A DNA stretch of 26,214 bases from a virus. The DNA lies in the IMG/VR virus record IMGVR_UViG_3300030106_006507, positions 1 to 26,214 of that record. One strand, written 5' to 3'. Under the pieces are notes generated by a model. The model was not told where the DNA came from, did not search any database, and saw nothing but the letters and a program-made list of their open reading frames with translations. Numbering within the stretch: the first letter of the stretch is position 1; each line of letters starts with the position of its first letter. The translations under genes and the position numbers were made by a program. Below are positions 21,292-26,214 of the stretch, piece by piece.

Positions 21292-22363
21292 TTGCACCTT
21301 CTATTAAATCAAAGATTCTTTTGAATCTTCTTTGTTGTTCATAGAAGTATTGGGCACCTTTTTCTCTCATATCTCTCATACTGTTGGGATTACCACCAGC
21401 TAGGATTCCAGCACCTAATACTCCATCTGCTCTTGTTACAAACTCACCGTCTGCTAATTGAGCTAACATTGTATCCTCGTCTTTGTCTCCTTTACCTGAT
21501 CCGTCTTCAACGTAACCAGAAGCTCTAACGTAATTGTTAGAATCATTTTCATCATGACTTACTTTTGATGGTAAATAATTTATACCACCTGTGTTAAATT
21601 TTTTTATTTCTGCTAATCCACCTTCTTTCAATGTTGTTTTCTCAACAGCATAAGGACCCATCATAAAATCTCCTTGATTTGCTGGATCAGCTTCTGGAAT
21701 GTAAATATCATCAAACACTTTTTCTTGTCCAGTTGCAGGGTCAATATATCTAAACCCTCCTCTTTGTTCTCTAAGTCTAGCCACACCTACATTGTAAGTT
21801 GGTGTATAAATATCTTGTGGTTTTCTATCAAATGCCCCGCCTAAAAAAGTACCTATCGCTAAGGCTGCTCCAGCCTTAGATGGACTTAATTCAAACTCCT
21901 CTGTAAATTTACCGTCTTCAAATCTTTTTCTCATTAATAATTTTTGTAAAATATTTCTATTATCATCAGACTTACCTGATCCACTTCCAACGTTAACACC
22001 TCCTCTTGCTAAAATATCTTTAATAGTTTCTTGCGCTATACCTGTATCTCCAGTCTCTGCAAGTATTTGAGGATTAACTGCTTGTAATACGTTAGTGGGC
22101 TGTCCTTTAAAAAATTGTGGAATTATATTAGAAACTCCTGGTACCGATGTAAAAGTTGTAAATTTATCTGCTGCTGCCTGAAACCCAGGAATGTTTATAG
22201 CTGATCCACCAGATAGTAAACCCTTACCACCGTAATAGCCTGCAGTGGCTCCTGTTATTCCACCTAATATTCTGTTCAAGCCAGTAGCACCTGCCTCCTT
22301 ATTTCTTTTGTACCCTTGATAACCACCAAGAGCAGCCAAAGCATAAGGTAAGAAATTCAACAT
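21266..22363 (-). CDS. Virion-associated protein, 365 residues
   Basis: The N-terminus is hydrophobic and glycine-rich (MLNFLPYALAALGGYQGYKR, then GLNRILGGITGATAGYYGGK), which suggests membrane contact. The C-terminal part has DEDTMLAQLADGEFVTRADG and then an arginine-rich YEQQRRFKRIF. I recall a 'D-x-(I/M)-x-A-x-L-x-x-GE-(F/Y)-V' pattern from tail or internal proteins of marine phages. The likely role is in the internal core or tail, first of this protein group to be transcribed. The Shine-Dalgarno sequence is AAAGGAG with a rather long spacing; a 12-bp palindrome TTTAGATCTAAA (22379-22390) lies just upstream. Confidence 0.6.
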   Translation of the reverse strand: MLNFLPYALAALGGYQGYKRNKEAGATGLNRILGGITGATAGYYGGKGLLSGGSAINIPGFQAAADKFTTFTSVPGVSNIIPQFFKGQPTNVLQAVNPQILAETGDTGIAQETIKDILARGGVNVGSGSGKSDDNRNILQKLLMRKRFEDGKFTEEFELSPSKAGAALAIGTFLGGAFDRKPQDIYTPTYNVGVARLREQRGGFRYIDPATGQEKVFDDIYIPEADPANQGDFMMGPYAVEKTTLKEGGLAEIKKFNTGGINYLPSKVSHDENDSNNYVRASGYVEDGSGKGDKDEDTMLAQLADGEFVTRADGVLGAGILAGGNPNSMRDMREKGAQYFYEQQRRFKRIFDLIEGANGKNSSIN

Positions 22364-22407
22364 TATAAATATACTCCTTTTAGATCTAAATTAGAAATAT
22401 TACCATT

Positions 22408-23238
22408 TTACTTACCCAATATCAACTCATCCCGAAAAGTACCTGCATACTGATGTTCACCTACATGGCAGATCTCATCATTAACATAAGCATAACATTT
22501 GCCACCTATGTCTTTCCATAATTTACAAAAGGCAAAGTCTTCACCAAGATAAGTTTTTTGCACTGGGTCGTGTAAAGTATCAAAGAAATTCCACATATTT
22601 GGCTTAGTCACCATTTCACCGTTAATAACTGTTTTTTGCACTATACTTTTATCTGGATAAGCTTTTATTAATTTATCAAAAACTGACCTCTTTATTAACA
22701 TACAGCCTGTGGGGCTATGAGTTACTTCTATAATACCATTTTTTACTTTAATATTTTTATCATCAGGAACTCGCATCGGATAAGAATTCATAGATTGAGA
22801 TAATTGTTTACTAGATTTAATTTTACCTTGTTTAATTTCTTCAAAAGCTTTATCCCACAAGAATGTTTTTAAAGGGTAAGGTATAGATATAATATCTTTA
22901 TCAGCTTCTAATAAATTAAATATAGAAGTAGGTCTAACGGCTATATCAGAGTCAATGAATAAAAGATGTGTACAATCAGAACTTAAAAAATTTGCTACAC
23001 ACAAATTACGACCTTGAGTTACTAACGATGATTTCATTAATTCAAATTTAATAGCCGTCTTTTTTAAAGAGCATAATCTTGATAATTCCAACAATGATTG
23101 CACGTAATGTAATGTAACATCTGAGTGCACAGGTGTTGCAACAAATAGACTAAAAGGTGACTCCCCTTGTTTTCTTAAAATCATTAATGGTTTTACTGCA
23201 TCTTCAAAAGGCACTCTGTCTTCTATTCTATCTGGCAC
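22408..23238 (-). CDS. Glycosyltransferase, GT-A-like, 276 residues
   Basis: Start GTG 23238 with AAGGAG upstream. The protein carries FSLFVATPVH (29-38), SLVTQGRNLCVANFL (70-84) and the metal/sugar-nucleotide motif HLLFIDSDI (91-99) with D-x-D, then HSPTGCMLIKRSVFDKL, as in GT-A glycosyltransferases that move sugar from a nucleotide donor. The sugar and acceptor are unknown. It overlaps a second, differently folded glycosyltransferase gene by 11 bases, so the two probably act in one pathway, perhaps on a virion protein or a host surface glycan. Confidence 0.78.
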   Translation of the reverse strand: MPDRIEDRVPFEDAVKPLMILRKQGESPFSLFVATPVHSDVTLHYVQSLLELSRLCSLKKTAIKFELMKSSLVTQGRNLCVANFLSSDCTHLLFIDSDIAVRPTSIFNLLEADKDIISIPYPLKTFLWDKAFEEIKQGKIKSSKQLSQSMNSYPMRVPDDKNIKVKNGIIEVTHSPTGCMLIKRSVFDKLIKAYPDKSIVQKTVINGEMVTKPNMWNFFDTLHDPVQKTYLGEDFAFCKLWKDIGGKCYAYVNDEICHVGEHQYAGTFRDELILGK

Positions 23239-24154
23239 GTAAAGCTCCTTCTAAAAAGTTTTTCCATTCTTGACCTTTCTTTTCCCAATTATAAAATCTT
23301 TGAAAATATCTTTGTTGATCGTTAAGTAAATTTTGTATTTGCTGTTCATGTAAATACGAAGATGCTGCATCTATTGCATGGGCAAATTGAATTGCCATGT
23401 CTTTTAGGTCATTTGAATAATTTACATATATAGGCCACTCTGCACACGTCTCATATAATGCACCAAAGTTAGTTACTATACAATGTAAACCTGCAGACAA
23501 AGCTTCTAATGCTGATATGCAAAATGTTTCTTCAAAAATACTAGGGTATACAAATAAATGATAGTCTTGCATTTTATTTAATATTTCTTCATTAGGCACA
23601 TAACCAATGTAATTAACATTAGGTAGTTTTTTTGCTAGTTCATAAAGTGCTGTAAAATGATCATCATTATTTTTAGAAAATTCAGATCCATAAACATCAC
23701 AGGATGAGTAAACATCTAAAGTTACATTAGGATTCTTTACTAACTGCATAGCTCCTAATAACACGTTTAACCCTCTCCAAGGTGTGCATTGATGAATAAT
23801 TCTTATCGGATCACCTTTTTTATAAATTCTTCTTTGAGGAAAAGAGCTACAACCATTTTTAATAACCATGGATCTCTTTGAAGGTATATTAAAAAAATAT
23901 CTAAATTTTTCGTAGTTCCAATGACTGTTAAACACATACCAATCATAATCATTATGTCTTCTTTGATCACCAAAGAATTCCTGTAGATTACCTTGATCGT
24001 AAGAATTTTTTTGCCATAACAAATTAATTTTATTGTTACTCAAAGGGACCTTACCTGGTATGGATGTGCATATTTGAAATTGATCTAATAATTCTTTGGG
24101 GCAGTGCTTTTGTAAAAGCTCCATTTGTATTTCTGTCCCACCTCTTGCTTCCAT
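23228..24154 (-). CDS. Glycosyltransferase family 4 type (GT-B), 308 residues
   Basis: GT-B glycosyltransferase with EARGGTEIQMELL at the N-terminus, IKNGCSSFP at the domain joint, RIIHQCTPWRGLNVLLGAM in the donor domain and YPSIFEETFCISALEALSAG with the E-x7-E motif that holds the nucleotide sugar. At 308 residues it is shorter than free-standing members, with a reduced acceptor domain. The codons before ATG 24154 read Ser-Ile-Lys-Asn in frame, and a stop lies a few codons further up; a 22-codon frame that overlaps the gene before it ends five bases from this start. Either that is a leader gene or the N-terminus has been split by a frameshift. Confidence 0.85.
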   Translation of the reverse strand: MEARGGTEIQMELLQKHCPKELLDQFQICTSIPGKVPLSNNKINLLWQKNSYDQGNLQEFFGDQRRHNDYDWYVFNSHWNYEKFRYFFNIPSKRSMVIKNGCSSFPQRRIYKKGDPIRIIHQCTPWRGLNVLLGAMQLVKNPNVTLDVYSSCDVYGSEFSKNNDDHFTALYELAKKLPNVNYIGYVPNEEILNKMQDYHLFVYPSIFEETFCISALEALSAGLHCIVTNFGALYETCAEWPIYVNYSNDLKDMAIQFAHAIDAASSYLHEQQIQNLLNDQQRYFQRFYNWEKKGQEWKNFLEGALRAR

Positions 24155-24158
24155 ATTT

Positions 24159-24227
24159 TTAATGCTGATGTAAATTTATTGCTGATTGTTCCTTTAACAA
24201 AGGTGTCAAAAAAATATCACGTCTCAT
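24159..24227 (-). CDS. Possible 22-residue coupled peptide or split N-terminus
   Basis: A frame of 22 codons starting MRRDIFLTPLLKEQ. Its ATG overlaps the stop of the gene before it (ATGA), and its stop comes five bases before the glycosyltransferase start. Skipping one base near its end would join it to the next gene and read LHQHKNMEARGGTE. I cannot tell a real peptide from a broken N-terminus or chance. Confidence 0.3.
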   Translation of the reverse strand: MRRDIFLTPLLKEQSAINLHQH

Positions 24228-24424
24228 TCTTTTGTTTTTCCAGCTAATGTCAATCTTGTAACTGTAATTTCTAAATCTTGCCTAAAATCCTCTGCAGTAG
24301 TATCAGTGTTTGGATCTGCTACATCAGCGTCAAAAGCAGCTTTATTTTCATAAATTTTTCCAGTTCTTTTATGCTTGATTATTTCTTTAGCTTCAGCTGG
24401 TATTGTTTTAATCTCTGTCATCAT
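24224..24424 (-). CDS. Conserved small phage protein, 66 residues
   Basis: Start at ATG 24424 or 24421; GGGGTA precedes. The body reads IIKHKRTGKIYENKAAFDAD, then VADPNTDTTAEDFRQD and EITVTRLTL. This resembles small proteins in the virion operons of marine phages with 'TGK.Y ... DV.DP.TDT ...' patterns, without a known function. It overlaps the oxygenase gene before it by 17 bases. Confidence 0.65.
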   Translation of the reverse strand: MMTEIKTIPAEAKEIIKHKRTGKIYENKAAFDADVADPNTDTTAEDFRQDLEITVTRLTLAGKTKE

Positions 24425-24932
24425 TACCCCAAGGTTTTGCTTCAATCATATTAAAGGCAATAGCATATTTTGGACCTTCCTGCAAGAAACCTGTTCCATG
24501 AATTAAAGGTGCGGACCAGACAGCTATGGTGCCTACTTTTGGATAAATTTCTAAATTCAAATCAGGAAATTTTAAAGGAGTGCTGCTTTCACTTAAATAC
24601 AAAATACCACTTACACTGGCTGGCATATGATCATGAAAAGTGGTATTTTGACCTTTTTCTAACTTAATACCCCAAGCCTCATTTAAAAACCCAGAGGGTA
24701 TAGCATACGGTAATCCTTCTAAATTATTTTTTAAAACATTTATAAATTCTTGATCTTTAATAAAAAGTTTCCAACTTGTCATTCCACCCTTTACGTTAGT
24801 TCTTGCAGATAGATCATTTACATTTTTATCAATTTTTTCTTTAAAATAATTTAAGTTAATATTTTCTGCAACACATTCATAAAGAAAAATAGGAATGGGT
24901 ACTTTTTTTTCAATTATCTTTACAACTTTCAT
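24408..24932 (-). CDS. 2OG-Fe(II) oxygenase family protein, 174 residues
   Basis: The C-terminal half has the phage dioxygenase pattern: NTTFHDHMPASVSGILYLSE (96-115) with H100-D-H102 as the iron pair, YPKVGTIAVWSAPLIHGTGF (130-149) with the distal H145, and KYAIAFNM (155-162), where K155 may hold 2-oxoglutarate. The N-terminal half (1-85) is a typical short helical cap. The substrate is unknown. It stands in the virion operon, between the basic 42-residue protein and the two glycosyltransferases, which suggests hydroxylation of a virion protein or a sugar. The ATG overlaps the stop of the gene before it (ATGA). Confidence 0.75.
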   Translation of the reverse strand: MKVVKIIEKKVPIPIFLYECVAENINLNYFKEKIDKNVNDLSARTNVKGGMTSWKLFIKDQEFINVLKNNLEGLPYAIPSGFLNEAWGIKLEKGQNTTFHDHMPASVSGILYLSESSTPLKFPDLNLEIYPKVGTIAVWSAPLIHGTGFLQEGPKYAIAFNMIEAKPWGNDDRD

Positions 24933-25057
24933 CTTCCCTGACCCCTATATTTTTTTTTATTATGACTTTTATTTGGTTTTTTTGCATGACGACCAGGTCT
25001 TTTTCTTCTTGTACGTTTATGATAGGTGTTAACACCAAACTTAGGAGCTTTACCCAT
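24929..25057 (-). CDS. Extremely basic mini-protein, 42 residues
   Basis: The product begins MGKAPKFGVNTYHKRTRRKR, continues PGRHAKKPNK and ends KKYRGQGR. It has 17 Lys or Arg plus three His in 42 residues and no acidic residue, so it must bind nucleic acid or another anionic partner. I recall very similar 'KRPG.HAK ... Y.GQGR' mini-proteins in marine phage genomes, often left unannotated and without known function. Its start overlaps the gene before it by 8 bases and its TGA overlaps the ATG of the oxygenase (ATGA). Being in the virion operon, it could be a packaged DNA-binding protein. Confidence 0.75.
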   Translation of the reverse strand: MGKAPKFGVNTYHKRTRRKRPGRHAKKPNKSHNKKKYRGQGR

Positions 25058-25391
25058 TTTCTTGTGATCTATCTAAAAGGGCATATGAAACCATGCCTTG
25101 TATCTCATTAGCAGTGCCAGCTGTCATCTTTAAAATATCGCTAGCTTCTAACACCAAAGTTTTTTCAATTATATTTTCAGTTGCTGCCCCGGTTACAGGC
25201 TGATTAAATATTCTAAAGGTAGCTCCTGCAGATGTATCTGTAAATTGCACATTTAAGTTAACTGCACCACTAGATCCATTATTAATTTGTATTTGTTTTA
25301 TTAAAATTGTTGCGTCTGATGGGCATGTTAAAACAGAAATAGTGTCAGTTGTAGTTAAATTTATACCTTGATTTTTGTATTGTATAGTCAT
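25050..25391 (-). CDS. Beta-rich virion protein, 113 residues
   Basis: Start ATG 25391 (the frame opens at TTG 25403). The sequence alternates like a small beta sandwich: INLTTTDTISVLTCPSDATI, LIKQIQINNGSSG, VNLNVQFTDTSAG, then KTLVLEASDILKMTAGTAN and a final strand MVSYALLD. This pattern is typical of small decoration, neck or tail proteins in phage structural operons. No precise match is claimed. The start overlaps the stop of the 54-residue gene before it (ATGA). Confidence 0.65.
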   Translation of the reverse strand: MTIQYKNQGINLTTTDTISVLTCPSDATILIKQIQINNGSSGAVNLNVQFTDTSAGATFRIFNQPVTGAATENIIEKTLVLEASDILKMTAGTANEIQGMVSYALLDRSQENG

Positions 25392-25552
25392 GTAATAAAC
25401 CAATTAAAACTATCTTGTTCGTTTTTTATATCTTTTTGAAATGAAAAGTTCAATTGATTTTTTAAAGTATCAATAGCTTCTATTATTTGTCTTTGATTAG
25501 AAACTTCATAATCTTGTTTTGGTTCTGGAATGTAAGCTGTAATTTTTGCCAT
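25388..25552 (-). CDS. Small hypothetical protein, 54 residues
   Basis: The frame reads MAKITAYIPEPKQDYEVSNQ, then a helix RQIIEAIDTLKNQLNF and an end SFNWFIT. It starts on the last base of the stop codon of the gene before it (TAATG) and ends inside the ATG of the next (ATGA), so it exactly fills the space. A short extended head followed by a helix suits a small virion or chaperone-like part. No family is known to me. Confidence 0.7.
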   Translation of the reverse strand: MAKITAYIPEPKQDYEVSNQRQIIEAIDTLKNQLNFSFQKDIKNEQDSFNWFIT

Positions 25553-26214
25553 TATCTCATACCATCAGGTTGTACGTCTGCTCTAAATGTTCCATATCTC
25601 CAAGACTGATCAGTAGACGTGTTTTCAACTTTTAAGCTAGCAAATCTAGCTCTAGCCCTTGTATCTACTTTTTGAGTAGCACTAGTGATTGTAAATGGTC
25701 CTAATGGTGACGAGGCCTCGTCATCAACAGGAAAGTTTTTTAATAAAATTGATATTTTAGCGTCACCTGTAATGGCTTTAAAATCAGGTATGAATCTTCT
25801 CATGGACATAAAAAATTCACCGTCAGCCCCTGATACATTTAAATCAAAATCACCACTTTGAATAAAAGCATTTATAGCAGTTTTATTACCAGACGCATCC
25901 ACTTGGTTTGTTCCTATTTCATGGGCATAATATGTCGTGGCACCATTAATATTTGTGCCACCTACAATAGTTGGAAATGTTGGTGTTGCTGTATCATTAA
26001 ATTCTGTTGCGTATGGGTTATCAAATAAAGTTGCGTCATACCAAGTTGTTCTTGCTAATGAGCCAGTGGTCCACGTCTGCTCATCATAATTATAACTTAC
26101 AACCCTATCAATTTTCGTAGATCCATTTTTAGGATAAAACCAATTTATTTCAGAAAATAAATTATTTACACCTGCTGAAACTATCTCACCAGAGTTATAA
26201 TTTATTCCTAGACT
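25552..26214 (-). CDS. Virion structural protein, possibly DNA-stabilisation type; 5' part outside window
   Basis: The reading frame stays open to the right edge (220 codons plus stop visible), so only the C-terminal part is seen. It contains INWFYPKNGSTKIDRVVSYN, then TGSLARTTWYD, TYYAHEIGTNQVDASGN, MSMRRFIPDFKAITGD, VDTRARARFASLKVEN and the end SWRYGTFRADVQPDGMR. The pattern with 'FYP ... YNY ... W..G...RT', 'HE.G' and 'WR.GT.R.D..PDG.R' is one I recall from marine podovirus structural proteins often annotated as packaged-DNA stabilisation (P22 gp10-like) or tail proteins. A beta-propeller-like fold is plausible. The exact role is inferred. Confidence 0.65.
   Translation of the reverse strand, partial: SLGINYNSGEIVSAGVNNLFSEINWFYPKNGSTKIDRVVSYNYDEQTWTTGSLARTTWYDATLFDNPYATEFNDTATPTFPTIVGGTNINGATTYYAHEIGTNQVDASGNKTAINAFIQSGDFDLNVSGADGEFFMSMRRFIPDFKAITGDAKISILLKNFPVDDEASSPLGPFTITSATQKVDTRARARFASLKVENTSTDQSWRYGTFRADVQPDGMR

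Noticed and set aside
22379-22390. 12-bp palindrome TTTAGATCTAAA in the 44-base gap before 22363
   Set aside because: Short and A/T-rich, within what chance gives in 26 kb; noted in the neighbouring gene but not called as a site.
22408-24932. DNA hypermodification (oxidised and glucosylated bases) by the oxygenase and glycosyltransferases
   Set aside because: The oxygenase follows the phage 2OG hydroxylase pattern, not the TET/JBP type, the glycosyltransferases do not resemble DNA glucosyltransferases I know, and no nucleotide-modifying genes are beside them.
1-26214. tRNA genes, CRISPR arrays, insertion sequences, integrase or attachment site
   Set aside because: None of the gaps holds a cloverleaf-like segment, spaced direct repeats or transposase/integrase motifs, and nearly all sequence is accounted for by genes.

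Overview
ORGANISM. The window looks like part of an uncultured, tailed marine bacteriophage, most likely a podovirus-type phage of an AT-rich alphaproteobacterium such as SAR11. The DNA is visibly AT-rich and tightly packed, with ATGA and TAATG gene junctions almost everywhere. The gene set is that of marine short-tailed phages: an exonuclease-polymerase PolA, an archaeo-eukaryotic type primase, UvrD-like and SNF2-like helicases, a DUF3310 protein, very large glycine/alanine-rich internal virion proteins, several 2-oxoglutarate/Fe(II) oxygenase-like proteins and two glycosyltransferases. A DnaJ-like zinc motif encoded directly behind PolA recalls HMO-2011-type phages, whose PolA carries a partial DnaJ domain; that link is inference. 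No integrase, tRNA, rRNA, CRISPR array or insertion sequence was seen.

LAYOUT. (1) 1-1006, minus strand: small early-type genes of unknown function, with a 239-base gap (768-1006) that holds palindromes and a strikingly GC-rich hairpin. (2) 1007-2277, minus: an operon of five small genes, ending in a ribbon-helix-helix-like regulator and including a 35-residue membrane protein. (3) 2278-4703: a switching zone with divergent promoters, two small secreted proteins facing each other stop to stop, a plus-strand set ending in a tandem pair of 2OG-Fe(II) oxygenase-like genes, and a 48-residue plus-strand protein under a clear extended -10 promoter. (4) 4639-12241, minus: a continuous replication operon. 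In transcription order it encodes a coiled-coil protein, a possible ssDNA-binding protein, primase, UvrD-like helicase, a 2OG oxygenase, DUF3310, a CxxC mini-protein, a 30-residue membrane protein, PolA and a DnaJ-like zinc protein. (5) 12312-13739, plus: a lone SNF2-type helicase with an almost leaderless promoter. (6) 13731-26214, minus: a long virion operon. In transcription order it encodes a structural protein cut by the right edge, a 54-residue protein, a beta-rich virion protein, a 42-residue extremely basic protein, a 2OG oxygenase, two glycosyltransferases, a cluster of internal virion proteins (365, 290, 737 and 1056 residues) with a GNAT-like protein, a possible XhlA/holin-like protein, and a PD-(D/E)XK nuclease.

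HOW IT WORKS TOGETHER. The replication operon is close to complete for primer synthesis, unwinding and DNA synthesis, but no DnaB or T7 gp4-type helicase is visible, so the UvrD-like protein encoded next to the primase is the natural fork-helicase candidate. The SNF2 helicase and the RecB/Cas4-type nuclease end on each other convergently and may act in recombination or DNA processing. The oxygenase and glycosyltransferases inside the virion operon suggest decoration of a virion protein or host surface glycan. Seven short genes supported by overlaps, Shine-Dalgarno sequences, a promoter or sequence features (at 1523, 4557, 6643, 6742, 24159, 24929 and 25388) fall below ordinary length cut-offs and were found by reading the gaps. 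The weakest of these is the 22-residue one at 24159.
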